Numbered from the stretch's first letter, positions 18,553 through 27,167 are shown. The stretch is 64,000 bases of DNA from Cohnella luojiensis (GCF_004564235.1 NZ_SOMN01000010.1:1-64000), one strand, 5' to 3'. Made by a program: numbers and translations. The notes: a model not told the origin generated them from the letters alone.

Positions 18553-20088
18553 TCAACCTATTTCTTTGCGATAATCTTTCGGTGCCATCCCGACATATTT
18601 GTGAAACACGATAGCAAAATGGACTTGGCTTTTAAAACCCACCATTTCCGCGACTTCGTAAATCTTGTAACGGTAATCCTTCAGCAAGTCTTTGGACTTT
18701 CTAATTCTCACTTCATTCAAGTAGTCGAACAGTCCCCGGTCTACTTCCTGTTTGAACAATCGGCTTATATAATTAGGACTAGTCTGAAATGTTTCCCCCA
18801 ACAGCTTCAGGGAAATGGATTCCCGGTAGTTGTTTTCGATATACTGCATGATGCCGCGAACCAGCGGATTGTATTCTTTGTTGGTACCGGATATCTTCGC
18901 TCTCAGCCTTTCATTGAACAGCTCGTGATAATAAGCCGATAATTCAAAAAAATCTTCGATTTCATCCGATTGTCCCGCTTTTCCCGCATCGGTCTTGCCG
19001 TCCTGCAGCATAAACAATAATCCTTCGTATATTTTCCGGACATCCCGTTCGGTAAGGCATTCGTGAAGCTGAATGTATTGTTCCCATGCCTCCAAATTTT
19101 GGGCGAACAGATCATAACTCTCTTCTTTCAAGCCCTTTTTCATGGCCATCACGTAGTCGTTGATTTGTTCCATCTTTTGTTCGATATCCTTATCTTGAGG
19201 GCGATAATAAAATACGGGATCGTTCGAGTGGTAAAACTTTAATTCCAAAGCCTGCTTGGCCTGATCAAATGCTTGATTGAAGTTTTCAAATGAATGAACC
19301 GCCTCGCTTACGCCGAAAACCATATCTATATTAACGAACCGCTTTAGAGAAGAGTGAATCAAATAAACAATATCGTTTACATGCGCGAAAGAAGCCTGAA
19401 GGCCTTTGGATTCATTATTGCCGATCAATACGGCGTACAAGTTTTCTTCCATTTGGACGAATTCTACTTCATTCTCTTTGGCGAGCAGCTCCGTCAATAG
19501 ATGGCGTATCGTATTAGGGAGGAAAGCCGGATTTTCTTTTGTATACCGTTTCATTACTTGCGCGTATAACTTAACCGTGAAAAGAATGGTATATAAGTTG
19601 CCTTCCTTCAATTTAACTTGCGAGACGTCCTCGATCTTTCCCGTCAGCAAGTTACGAAGTATTATGTCTTTGTCCTGTACGAACGACGGCTCTTGAAGCT
19701 TATTTTCTTTATTCATAGCCAGTTCGTCTTTTATCTTACTCATGGCGCTTTTAATTTCCGCGATATTCATGCTGGGTTTATGAAAGTAATCGACTGCTCC
19801 TAATTTCATCGCTTTCTTGACATAGGCAAAGTCATCGAAGCTGCTGAGAATCATAACTTTTGTCCTCATGCCTTGCGCTCTCATTTCCGAAAGCACTTCG
19901 ATCCCGTCTTTTTTGGGGATTTTTATATCCAGCAGCACGACATCCGGGTTCTGCTCCGCAATAAGCTTTAACGCCTCTTCCCCGTCGGACGCTTCTCCCA
20001 CGATCTCTATGCCGATGGACTGCCAATCGATTGAAGACTTAATTCCGATACGAACGAGAGGCTCGTCATCTACGATGATGATTTTCAT
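18553..20088 (-). CDS. Two-component response regulator with AraC-type DNA-binding domain (YesN-type)
   Basis: 511 residues. The N-terminal receiver domain begins IIIVDDEPLVRIG and carries the phosphorylation Asp in VVLLDIKIPKKDG near residue 55. A 250-residue linker domain follows. The last 100 residues form the AraC double helix-turn-helix (SPNYISRLFKQE and GFKSQVHFAIVFHKYVG). Its start codon overlaps the kinase stop codon by 4 bases, so the two are translationally coupled. Regulators of this design control nearby carbohydrate ABC operons, here most likely the alpha-glucoside operon directly downstream. Confidence 0.92.
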   Translation of the reverse strand: MKIIIVDDEPLVRIGIKSSIDWQSIGIEIVGEASDGEEALKLIAEQNPDVVLLDIKIPKKDGIEVLSEMRAQGMRTKVMILSSFDDFAYVKKAMKLGAVDYFHKPSMNIAEIKSAMSKIKDELAMNKENKLQEPSFVQDKDIILRNLLTGKIEDVSQVKLKEGNLYTILFTVKLYAQVMKRYTKENPAFLPNTIRHLLTELLAKENEVEFVQMEENLYAVLIGNNESKGLQASFAHVNDIVYLIHSSLKRFVNIDMVFGVSEAVHSFENFNQAFDQAKQALELKFYHSNDPVFYYRPQDKDIEQKMEQINDYVMAMKKGLKEESYDLFAQNLEAWEQYIQLHECLTERDVRKIYEGLLFMLQDGKTDAGKAGQSDEIEDFFELSAYYHELFNERLRAKISGTNKEYNPLVRGIMQYIENNYRESISLKLLGETFQTSPNYISRLFKQEVDRGLFDYLNEVRIRKSKDLLKDYRYKIYEVAEMVGFKSQVHFAIVFHKYVGMAPKDYRKEIG

Positions 20089-21887
20089 AATTCCTCACCT
20101 TTGTTAATTGTTCTAATGACAGGTACCACAATTTTTGCAATGGTTCCCCTGCCTACTTCGCTAGTAATCCACAACCCATATTCTTCCCCGAAATGAAGCT
20201 CGATACGCTTACGAATGTTATTAACGCCTATCTCGTTCAATTGATCCCCGTCTTTGTCTTGCTGCTTATCCCGCTCCTGCAAGTTAAAGCCTCTGCCATT
20301 ATCGGCAACGACCATAATCAGCCTTCCGGATTGTTCGAATATTGAAATTTTTAATTCGCCCTTGTAAGGAATTTCATCAAATCCGTGGAAAATGGCATTT
20401 TCGATGAGAGGCTGAAGAAGGAACTTCAACGTTCTATATTCCATCACTTCTGGTTGAATGTTGAATGTAACCTCGAATTTATTGAAGTAACGAAACTCCA
20501 ATATTTTCGTATAGTCCCGAATAAACGCCGCCTCCTCGGAAATGGCGACGAAATCGCTCTCCGTCTTCGCCGTAAATCTTATAACCGACGAGAAAGCGGT
20601 AAGCGCCTCTTCGATTCCCGAAGCTCCTTGCAGCTTCGCCATCCATTTAATCGAATTTAGCGTATTATACATAAAATGAGGTTTGATCTGCGATTGAAGC
20701 GCAAGCACTTCCAACTGCCTCTTCTCTTGCTCGTCCTCATAAATCGTTCCGATCAAACTGCGAATTTCTTTAAGCATATCGTCGATAGTAATGCTAATCT
20801 TGCCGATCTCGCCTTTCTGGATATCGATCGAAACATCCAAATTCCCTTGAGCTACCAGCTTCATCTTCTTCTGCAGAATCAACAACGGCCTCGTAATGCC
20901 AGTTGCAATGTAAACGGAAGTCGCAATAGACAGCACCAATAGGATGAGCAATGAAATCGCAATGGTTCTTACGATCGTGTTGACGAATTCGAACAATTCG
21001 TTCTTTGGAATAATCGTTATCCCTCTCCAGTTCGACAAATGCGAAACGGAAGAAATCAAATAAACATCGCGGTTTTGCAGCAAACCTTGTTCTTCTCCGC
21101 TCATTTGCTCAAAATCTTGCCCGATGATATTCACCGCGGGTTGTCCGATCTCGGATTTGCTCTCGCTGTAGATAACCCTGTCGTTCTCGTCGACCAAATA
21201 GAAACTCGTATGCTCCGTAAAGTGAATGTCGCTCCATAACGTTTTTAGCTTATCGACTCCGATGTTGAGAAGAATGAAGCCCAAATTTTGTTTCGAATAC
21301 GGATCGACGATGGCTCGTCCGATCGATACGACGGGCGTATCGTGGAAAGACATCAATTTCTCGGGATGAACGCCTATTACGGCGTACTCCCCTTTTTTAT
21401 TTAGAATCGTTTGGACGAATGTTTCGTTATAAAATTCATTATTCAAGTAATGATGGTCCATATAATCGTAGCTGCTTCTTCCGATAACCATCCGGTTTTT
21501 GCTTTGATAGATAACAGCTGAATCGACAAGGTTAGAATAAAGCATATTGTTCTTAATGATGCCGCCTGCCGTATCGAAATCCTTTTCCCTCTCGTACAGG
21601 GGATACGGAACGGAAGGATAGTCTTTCTTCATCATTTGAAACATAATCTTATCCTGCACCGGGTACATCGACAAGTTCAAAATCGGATTAAGCGACGTAT
21701 CGATATTATCGATAATCTGTTTGTTGTTCTGAACGGCCGCCTCCAATATCATGCTTCGATTGGAGTCTATATACAGCCAAGATAAGGTGCCCCCAATGAT
21801 AAAAAACGGGATTACGATAAAACTAGCGAATGCCAGTATTAGCTTTTGTCTTAAGCTTAGCTGTCCAAATCGTTCTTTTAGTTTCAT
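20085..21887 (-). CDS. Sensor histidine kinase (YesM/LytS-type)
   Basis: 600 residues. Transmembrane segments at about 15-35 and 295-317 bracket a 260-residue extracellular sensor, which is followed by a HAMP domain. The His_kinase motif is QIKPHFMYNTLNSIKWM (phospho-acceptor His near residue 400), with the N box LLQPLIENAIFHGF and a G-rich ATP lid (VADNGRGF). This is the kinase class that pairs with AraC-type response regulators in sugar uptake. It is the first gene of the pair, with a weak ribosome site (GTGAGCTGAG). Confidence 0.92.
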   Translation of the reverse strand: MKLKERFGQLSLRQKLILAFASFIVIPFFIIGGTLSWLYIDSNRSMILEAAVQNNKQIIDNIDTSLNPILNLSMYPVQDKIMFQMMKKDYPSVPYPLYEREKDFDTAGGIIKNNMLYSNLVDSAVIYQSKNRMVIGRSSYDYMDHHYLNNEFYNETFVQTILNKKGEYAVIGVHPEKLMSFHDTPVVSIGRAIVDPYSKQNLGFILLNIGVDKLKTLWSDIHFTEHTSFYLVDENDRVIYSESKSEIGQPAVNIIGQDFEQMSGEEQGLLQNRDVYLISSVSHLSNWRGITIIPKNELFEFVNTIVRTIAISLLILLVLSIATSVYIATGITRPLLILQKKMKLVAQGNLDVSIDIQKGEIGKISITIDDMLKEIRSLIGTIYEDEQEKRQLEVLALQSQIKPHFMYNTLNSIKWMAKLQGASGIEEALTAFSSVIRFTAKTESDFVAISEEAAFIRDYTKILEFRYFNKFEVTFNIQPEVMEYRTLKFLLQPLIENAIFHGFDEIPYKGELKISIFEQSGRLIMVVADNGRGFNLQERDKQQDKDGDQLNEIGVNNIRKRIELHFGEEYGLWITSEVGRGTIAKIVVPVIRTINKGEEL

Positions 21888-21990
21888 AACGCTCAGCTCA
21901 CTCTTTTTCGTTTCGGCTTTTTTATCGTTATAGCTTATCCTAATTTTCTATATGAAACAACAAATCCCCAGGTCCTACCAATGAGACATG

Positions 21991-22029
21991 AATAAACCTC
22001 CAGACCCTAAGTGGGGCTGGAGGTTTATT
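21991..22029 (-). terminator. Terminator directly after the kamA-family gene
   Basis: A long stem (AATAAACCTCCAG/CTGGAGGTTTATT, extended by CCC/GGG) starts one base after the stop codon of the aminomutase gene. The T-stretch on the minus strand is short because the stem itself ends in TTTATT. It ends the riboswitch-controlled transcript. Confidence 0.75.
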
Positions 22030-23184
22030 TCATAACCGATTATCCGACAAGGCGTTGACGGAAACCACAGCGTCCGTCTTTTTCGAAGGTTTTGCCCAAT
22101 ACCTCTCGTTACCGGGCAAATCGTCGAACCAAGAGGCGTCTTCAGGGCAGTCCAGCGTCATGAACCGGCCGTAATGGCCGTCTCTGGACTGATGGTATTT
22201 CAGATAGGCTTTACCGTTCTCGATCGCCAATATTTCGATTTTCCCCGATGTATGGCTCATGGAAAGCCGTACCCGCTTACCGAGTCCGGACGTGAGGGCT
22301 TTGGCCTTTTCCACGATCTCGTAAACCTCTTTCAGCGCCAGAACGAATGCTTTGTTGCCCGCGACCGGCCGGTTCACGAAGAAATAGTAAGGCGTAACGC
22401 CGGCCCAGGACAGCTTGTCGAGCAGTTCACCCAGCACTTCCGGATCGTCGTTGATTCCCCGCAGCACGGGCGTCTGATTGACGACGATCGCTCCCGCCTG
22501 ATGCAAGGCCTCGAATCCTCTCATCGCTTCCGGCGTGATCTCTCGCGGATGATTAATGTGCGCCATGATGTAGATCCGCTTCTGCGGCGAGGAGTATGTC
22601 CGGATCGTCTCCAGAAGCGCTTCGTCCTCGTAGATCCGCATCGGGTTAAACACCGGAAGCTTCGAGCCCAAACGGATGATTTGGACATGATCGATGGCTC
22701 TCAGACGCTCGAAGATCGTCCTTAATTTGGGCGTTCCGAGGATCAGGCTGTCTCCGCCGGTAAGCAGGACATTGTTGATCTCGGGATGTTCCGCAATGTA
22801 TTCCATGCCCGGTTCAACATCCGATACGGCCTCCTTCACATCGTTGCGGAACAGACGCTTGCGGAAGCAATACCGGCAATAAGCTCCACAGACCTCGGAA
22901 ACGATGAGCAACGCGGTGGAACCGTATTTATGCTGGCATCCTGGAACCACGTAGTTGGTATCTTCGTCGGAAGCATCCCAACGGCCGTATTCCCCGAGTT
23001 CATCCTCGTTTGGAATAACCAATTTACGAATCGGATCGGCGGGATCGTTCCAATCGATGAGATTCAGGTAATAATCGTTCACACGGAACACGAACTTATC
23101 CGTAATGCGCTTCAGTTTTTCACGATCCTTCTCCGGGATATTCGTCAATTTGTCGATGTCCGTAATGTATTTAGGCTGTGACAT
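22030..23184 (-). CDS. kamA: KamA-family radical SAM aminomutase (lysine/glutamate 2,3-aminomutase-like)
   Basis: 384 residues. The radical SAM cluster motif CGAYCRYC (Cys99, Cys103, Cys106) is intact, followed by the SAM-binding GGD (LLTGGD, near 146). A candidate PLP-binding lysine is Lys315 (HTSGKIEIL). KamA enzymes move the alpha-amino group of an amino acid to the beta carbon. By eye, the two aspartates that hold the lysine side chain in clostridial lysine 2,3-aminomutase are replaced here by Asn271 and Ser308, so lysine as substrate is not supported and another amino acid such as glutamate is possible. The start at 23184 has AGGAGG 7 bases upstream; 23214 is an alternative. The gene stands alone behind a c-di-AMP riboswitch. 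Confidence 0.8.
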   Translation of the reverse strand: MSQPKYITDIDKLTNIPEKDREKLKRITDKFVFRVNDYYLNLIDWNDPADPIRKLVIPNEDELGEYGRWDASDEDTNYVVPGCQHKYGSTALLIVSEVCGAYCRYCFRKRLFRNDVKEAVSDVEPGMEYIAEHPEINNVLLTGGDSLILGTPKLRTIFERLRAIDHVQIIRLGSKLPVFNPMRIYEDEALLETIRTYSSPQKRIYIMAHINHPREITPEAMRGFEALHQAGAIVVNQTPVLRGINDDPEVLGELLDKLSWAGVTPYYFFVNRPVAGNKAFVLALKEVYEIVEKAKALTSGLGKRVRLSMSHTSGKIEILAIENGKAYLKYHQSRDGHYGRFMTLDCPEDASWFDDLPGNERYWAKPSKKTDAVVSVNALSDNRL

Positions 23185-23233
23185 AAGAATCCTCCTCATC
23201 CAGTTTTTGATCATGACAGGGTCTTCTACGGCA

Positions 23234-23258
23234 ACAAAAAAGACCCGATGTACGGGTC
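23234..23258 (-). terminator. Expression-platform terminator of the c-di-AMP riboswitch
   Basis: The stem GACCCG/CGGGTC with loop TACAT is followed by TTTTTTG on the minus strand. It lies between the aptamer and the kamA start codon, 50 bases before the latter. In known ydaO-type switches ligand binding favours termination, so high c-di-AMP should lower expression of the aminomutase. Confidence 0.88.
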
Positions 23259-23309
23259 AAAAGAAAAGCAGAGTTTGTTACCTCCACCGCAAATACATGA
23301 CCCATCCAA

Positions 23310-23422
23310 AGCTTACGAGGTTAGCTGACGGACTCGGGATAGATGGTCCCCTATGGCCCTGATGGACCAATTCGCCCCAATTGATTGGTTCCCCCGCTTT
23401 CCGGCAATCCGGAAACTAAGCT
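23310..23422 (-). promoter_or_regulatory. c-di-AMP riboswitch (ydaO/yuaA type)
   Basis: Read on the minus strand, the aptamer closes with the P1 pair AGCTTA/TAAGCT and has a hairpin TTTCCGG/CCGGAAA. It then carries the hallmark blocks GCGGGGGAACC, GGGGCGAAT, AGGG, and CCGTCAGCTAACCTCGTAAGC in the right order and spacing. This is the ydaO consensus almost to the base. It begins 75 bases after the opuAC stop and is followed by an intrinsic terminator and the kamA-family gene. No separate promoter is evident in front of it, so it may be reached by read-through from the opuA operon or from a weak promoter. Confidence 0.95.
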
Positions 23423-23496
23423 ATGAGATATGAAGTTATTGCCAAGCTAATTACTGGAGGGCGATCTTCCGCGGGGGAATGACCGCTATCAATTGA

Positions 23497-24363
23497 TTAT
23501 TCCGCGCCTTTAACCCAAGCGTCCACCTTGTCGGCATTCTCTGTTACCCAATCCTTGGCCGCCTCTTCGGGGGATTTACCTTCTTGGATCGCAACCATCA
23601 CTTTCGCCATGTCCTCCGGAAACCATTCGAATTGGTCCAGGAACGCGTGCGCGTCTTTCATATCGGCATCCAAACCTTTGCGGACCAGCGTATGGATTTG
23701 CTCGTCCCCTCCGAAGAGGCCTTTGGGATCGTCCAGATATTTCAAATCCATCTTGGCGAACATCCAATGAGGCGTCCATCCGGTCACTACGATCGGCTGC
23801 TTGTTCCCGTAAGCTTTCTGCAGTTCCTGAGCCATGGCCGCGGAAGAGCTTTCGACGAGCGTGTAGTCTTTCAACCCGTATTCCTTGACCGCTTTTTCCG
23901 TCGCCATCATTATACCGGCGCCAGGCTCGATGCCGATAATCTGCTTATTGAGTGCCGATACGATTTCGGCTTTATTCAAGTCTTCGATGGATTTGATATC
24001 CATGTAAGCCGGAACCGTCAAACCTATTTTCGTTCCGTTCAAGTTAGGCCCTAGATCGACAATGTCAGATTTATACTTCTCTAAGTAAGAAGCATGCGTT
24101 CCCGGCAGCCAGGCGGCTACCATGGCATCCGCGCTGCCGTCGGCGATGCCTGCCCACATCGGGCCGGCATCGACCTGAAGCATCTCCACCTTATAGCCGA
24201 GTTTCGACTCCAATACCTCTTTGACAACGTTCGTGCTGGCGATTTCCGAATCCCAAGCGACATACGCGAGCTTGATCGATTTGTCGTCCTTTTTCTCGGA
24301 ACATCCTGCCAAGACGGCAACTGCGAAAAATACGATAGATAATAGCAAACTCCACTTTTTCAA
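23497..24363 (-). CDS. opuAC: Glycine betaine ABC transporter substrate-binding lipoprotein
   Basis: 288 residues of the OpuAC/ProX family. The lipobox LAGC (Cys21) tethers it to the membrane. The motif GWTPHWMFAKMDLKYLDDP near residue 200 and the Trp residues in DAGPMWAG and AAWLPGTH are those that build the aromatic cage for quaternary amines in this family. The start codon is TTG with AAGGAG 10 bases upstream. It is the third gene of the operon, 17 bases after the permease, and has no obvious terminator before the riboswitch. Confidence 0.92.
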   Translation of the reverse strand: MKKWSLLLSIVFFAVAVLAGCSEKKDDKSIKLAYVAWDSEIASTNVVKEVLESKLGYKVEMLQVDAGPMWAGIADGSADAMVAAWLPGTHASYLEKYKSDIVDLGPNLNGTKIGLTVPAYMDIKSIEDLNKAEIVSALNKQIIGIEPGAGIMMATEKAVKEYGLKDYTLVESSSAAMAQELQKAYGNKQPIVVTGWTPHWMFAKMDLKYLDDPKGLFGGDEQIHTLVRKGLDADMKDAHAFLDQFEWFPEDMAKVMVAIQEGKSPEEAAKDWVTENADKVDAWVKGAE

Positions 24364-24380
24364 AATCGAACACTCCTTCT

Positions 24381-25208
24381 CTATTTTTTCTTGAACGCGC
24401 TTTGCGTCAAGCGATCAAGCAAGATCGCCATGATGACAATCGCAATGCCTGCTTCGAATCCGATGCCAGTCTTTGCCTGCGTGACGGCCCGGTATACGAA
24501 AGCGCCGACGCCCTGCGCACCGATCATGGATGAGATAACGACCATGGAAAGCGAAAGCATGATGGTCTGGTTGATGCCGGCCATGATGGTCGGCATGGCG
24601 AGCGGCAACTGCAGCTTCACCAGTTTTTGGGCCGGTGTCGAACCGAACGCGTCGGCCGCTTCCACCAGCTCTGAAGGAACCTGCCGGATCCCGAGATTCG
24701 TCAGGCGGATTGTAGGCGGAATGGCAAAAATAATGGACGCGATAACTCCGGGAACAACGCCAAGCGAGAAGAATGAAACGGCCGGAAGCAAATAAACGAA
24801 AGCCGGCATCGTCTGCATGAAATCTAACACCGGGGTGACGATATTTTGCGTGGTTTGGCTGCGCGCGCACAGGATCCCGATCGGTACCCCGAAGACGACG
24901 GACAGAATCGATGCCGTCAGCACCAAGGATAACGATTGCATAGAAGGTTCCCACAGCCCGAGATTGTCGATCAAAAGGAGCCCGATGAACGCGAACAACG
25001 CAATCCTCCACTTGCCGATCCAATAGGCCAATGCCGTAATCAGGACGATCAACACCATGGCAGGAGCAACTATCAGTGAGGCTTCGATTCCGTCAACCAT
25101 CGATCCGATGACCGAACGGATGAAGTCGAACAGCGGGCCGAGGTTACCCGTCAGCCATTCCTCCAGCTTCTCGATCCAGTCTCCCAACGGAATTTTAAGA
25201 AGGTTCAT
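24381..25208 (-). CDS. opuAB: Glycine betaine ABC transporter permease
   Basis: 275 residues, the usual length of OpuAB/ProW permeases. Hydrophobic segments include MVLIVLITALAYWIG, ALFAFIGLLLIDNLG and VVPGVIASIIFAIPP. The ATPase-docking loop is LVEAADAFGSTPAQKL. An amphipathic N-terminus precedes the first span, as in ProW. The start ATG overlaps the ATPase stop by 4 bases, showing translational coupling. Confidence 0.92.
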   Translation of the reverse strand: MNLLKIPLGDWIEKLEEWLTGNLGPLFDFIRSVIGSMVDGIEASLIVAPAMVLIVLITALAYWIGKWRIALFAFIGLLLIDNLGLWEPSMQSLSLVLTASILSVVFGVPIGILCARSQTTQNIVTPVLDFMQTMPAFVYLLPAVSFFSLGVVPGVIASIIFAIPPTIRLTNLGIRQVPSELVEAADAFGSTPAQKLVKLQLPLAMPTIMAGINQTIMLSLSMVVISSMIGAQGVGAFVYRAVTQAKTGIGFEAGIAIVIMAILLDRLTQSAFKKK

Positions 25209-26401
25209 CGCGCACCCGCTTCCGGAACGGCATTACCCGCGAGTGCCGACAGAATAGCGCCTTTGATCACGATGCCTTTCAATCGGTCCCGTTCGTCCAC
25301 CACGGCGACGGGAAGCCTAGTGTCTGCCATGATCTCGAACAGTTCGTTGAGGAGAGTCCCGGGCGATACCCTAGGGACGTCCTCCTGCATGACTTGTTCG
25401 ATCGATTTGTTCTCCTTAAGCGCCAAGGAAGCATCTTCCGCCGTCAAGACTCCCCGCAGCTGCTGTTCTTTATCCGTTACGAAAAGGGTGGAAACCCCAT
25501 TGTCCCTCATGAGCTGCAGCGCGACCCGAGGTCCCCGCTCCGGCGACACCGTCTCCGGTTGCAGCATGACATGGGCTGCCGTTAGCACCTTCGACAGATC
25601 GACGTCTTCGACGAAACGTTCGACGTATTTATCCGCGGGTTGGATCAGGATTTCTTCCGGTGTTCCGATCTGCACGATGGATCCGTCCTTCATGAGCGCG
25701 ATCCTGTCTCCGATTCTAAGTGCCTCATCCAGATCGTGCGTAATGAAAATTATCGTTTTCTTCATTCTGGCTTGCAGCAGCAGCAACTCATGCTGCATAT
25801 CCTTGCGGATGAGCGGATCGAGCGCGCTAAAAGCTTCGTCCATCAGCAAGATGTCGGGATCGTTGGCCAATCCTCGGGCTAACCCTACCCTCTGCTGCAT
25901 GCCGCCGCTTAATTGATCTGGCATGCTGTTCTCCCAACCTTCCAACCCGACAAGCTTCAGAACCTTTTGCGCCAGCTCTTTTCTCTGCCATCTGTCTATC
26001 CCTTGCACTTCCAGACCATATTCCACGTTGCTCAGCACCGTCCTGTGCGGGAACAGCGCGAATTTCTGAAAGACCATGCCGATGTTCTTTCTTCTAAGTT
26101 GGCGAAGGTCCACTGCATTCATTTTCACGATGTCTTTGCCTTTGAACAGCACTTGTCCCGATGTAGGTTCTATAAGACGGTTAAGCAATCGGACCAGGGT
26201 GGATTTGCCGCTCCCGGATAATCCCATGATGACGAAAATCTCTCCGGGCTGGATGGAAAAGCTCGCTTTATTCACCCCTACCGTCAGTTTGGTTTCCTTA
26301 TAGATATTATCTTTGGACCATCCTTCTCTTAACAACTTCTCTCCCCGCTGGGGCTCTTGACCGAATATCTTGGTAAGCTGTTTGACTTCGATAATGGACA
26401 T
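25205..26401 (-). CDS. opuAA: Glycine betaine ABC transporter ATPase with CBS tail
   Basis: 398 residues. The Walker A motif is GLSGSGKST, the signature is LSGGMQQRVGLARGLA and Walker B is ILLMDEAFSALDP. After about residue 270 come two CBS motifs (VSTLFVTDKEQQLRGVLTAEDA and RLPVAVVDERDRLKGIVIKG), the ionic-strength sensing region of OpuA-type ATPases. The start has AAGGAGG 6 bases upstream and its own promoter at 26450-26478. It is the first gene of the opuA operon. A BusR-type repressor gene lies upstream, beyond the TIR gene. Confidence 0.95.
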   Translation of the reverse strand: MSIIEVKQLTKIFGQEPQRGEKLLREGWSKDNIYKETKLTVGVNKASFSIQPGEIFVIMGLSGSGKSTLVRLLNRLIEPTSGQVLFKGKDIVKMNAVDLRQLRRKNIGMVFQKFALFPHRTVLSNVEYGLEVQGIDRWQRKELAQKVLKLVGLEGWENSMPDQLSGGMQQRVGLARGLANDPDILLMDEAFSALDPLIRKDMQHELLLLQARMKKTIIFITHDLDEALRIGDRIALMKDGSIVQIGTPEEILIQPADKYVERFVEDVDLSKVLTAAHVMLQPETVSPERGPRVALQLMRDNGVSTLFVTDKEQQLRGVLTAEDASLALKENKSIEQVMQEDVPRVSPGTLLNELFEIMADTRLPVAVVDERDRLKGIVIKGAILSALAGNAVPEAGAR

Positions 26402-26449
26402 GTGTTCCTCCTTACAGGGACCTCCAGATGATCCGGAAAATCCTTAATA

Positions 26450-26501
26450 AGCATAACAGATGTGAATTTAACTGACAACTTGTAACAATAAATAAAGTTG
26501 T
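26450..26501 (-). promoter_or_regulatory. opuA promoter with overlapping inverted repeat
   Basis: On the minus strand the -35 box TTGTCA (26473-26478) and -10 box TATGCT (26450-26455) are 17 bases apart. An inverted repeat with arms ACAACTT and AAGTTGT (26475-26501, 13-base spacer) overlaps the -35 box. Its position suits a repressor site. BusR is the obvious candidate, but the arms do not match a BusR site I can recall. Confidence 0.55.
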
Positions 26502-26524
26502 TTGTACTGGATTGGAATATACGC

Positions 26525-26962
26525 TCATTTCGCGCCAGCGACAACCCTTTTGATTGCGTTTATCAAGTTATCCGCGTTCCAATCCACGATTACATCCGCC
26601 CTATCCTTAACAATGAATGAGGTATGGCTGGAGTCGAAACGTTGAACCGCGATCAATGGTTTATTCAACTCGTCTTTGCATGCGATTAACTCTTTATTGA
26701 TCCATCGGCTGTATGTTGGATATACGCCGCATAAAATGATTACCGCATCGCAAAACTTCATCTTGTTTTTAATTGTTTCGTACAGTTTTCTTTCGCCTTT
26801 TATTTGATTGACAGGATGATGAGGAGAAAGGGAATAAGTCCTATAATCAAAATCATTTCGGCCTTTAATCAATGAATCCAAATCTTTATGCGCATCGTTA
26901 TGATTCCAAGAATGGCTAATATAGAGGTTGTAGCGTAAATGAATTTCTTCTGTCAGCGGCAC
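26525..26962 (-). CDS. TIR-like (DUF1863, Thoeris ThsB-type) domain protein
   Basis: 145 residues that consist of one TIR-like domain. The first strand and loop read YNLYISHSWNHNDAHKDL, strand D CDAVIILCGVY, and the segment YSRWINKELIACKDELNKP carries the Glu in the position of the catalytic or conserved glutamate of TIR proteins. This is the DUF1863/ThsB class that makes a nucleotide signal upon phage sensing in Thoeris defence (family knowledge). No ThsA or other effector is encoded in the window, so it is solitary here. The start is GTG with AAGGGG 9 bases upstream. It lies between busR and opuA on the same strand, with a hairpin in its leader. Confidence 0.75.
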   Translation of the reverse strand: MPLTEEIHLRYNLYISHSWNHNDAHKDLDSLIKGRNDFDYRTYSLSPHHPVNQIKGERKLYETIKNKMKFCDAVIILCGVYPTYSRWINKELIACKDELNKPLIAVQRFDSSHTSFIVKDRADVIVDWNADNLINAIKRVVAGAK

Positions 26963-26996
26963 ATCTCATATCCCCTTATTTAAGCAAATAAACAGA

Positions 26997-27020
26997 AGGA
27001 GCCCTTGGCGACAGGCTCCT
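26997..27020 (-). terminator. Hairpin in the leader of the TIR gene
   Basis: The 7-bp stem AGGAGCC/GGCTCCT is followed on the minus strand by TCTGTTTATTT, a weak T-rich tail. It could be a second terminator for busR read-through or an attenuator before the TIR gene, whose start is 35 bases downstream. Confidence 0.45.
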
Positions 27021-27117
27021 CCGAAAAAATGAATATTATATTATTTCATTACTATACCAGACTCCACCCCTACTAACAACCTATGAATATATGAAAATTG
27101 TTTGTAAATTACTGCAT

Positions 27118-27164
27118 AAAAAAAGAACAAAACCATCCTGCTAAATCCTTGGATGTTTCTGTTC
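27118..27164 (-). terminator. Intrinsic terminator of busR
   Basis: Fourteen-base arms (27125-27138 and 27151-27164, 12 pairs) are followed by TTTTTTT on the minus strand. It starts 4 bases after the busR stop codon. Confidence 0.85.
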
Positions 27165-27167
27165 GAA

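Noticed and set aside
23234..23422. A lysine riboswitch in front of the kamA-family gene
   Set aside because: The conserved blocks and their order match the c-di-AMP aptamer, not the L box.
24415..25023. A 202-codon open frame on the minus strand overlapping the betaine permease
   Set aside because: It is the alternative frame of opuAB, whose own frame has all the membrane segments and motifs.
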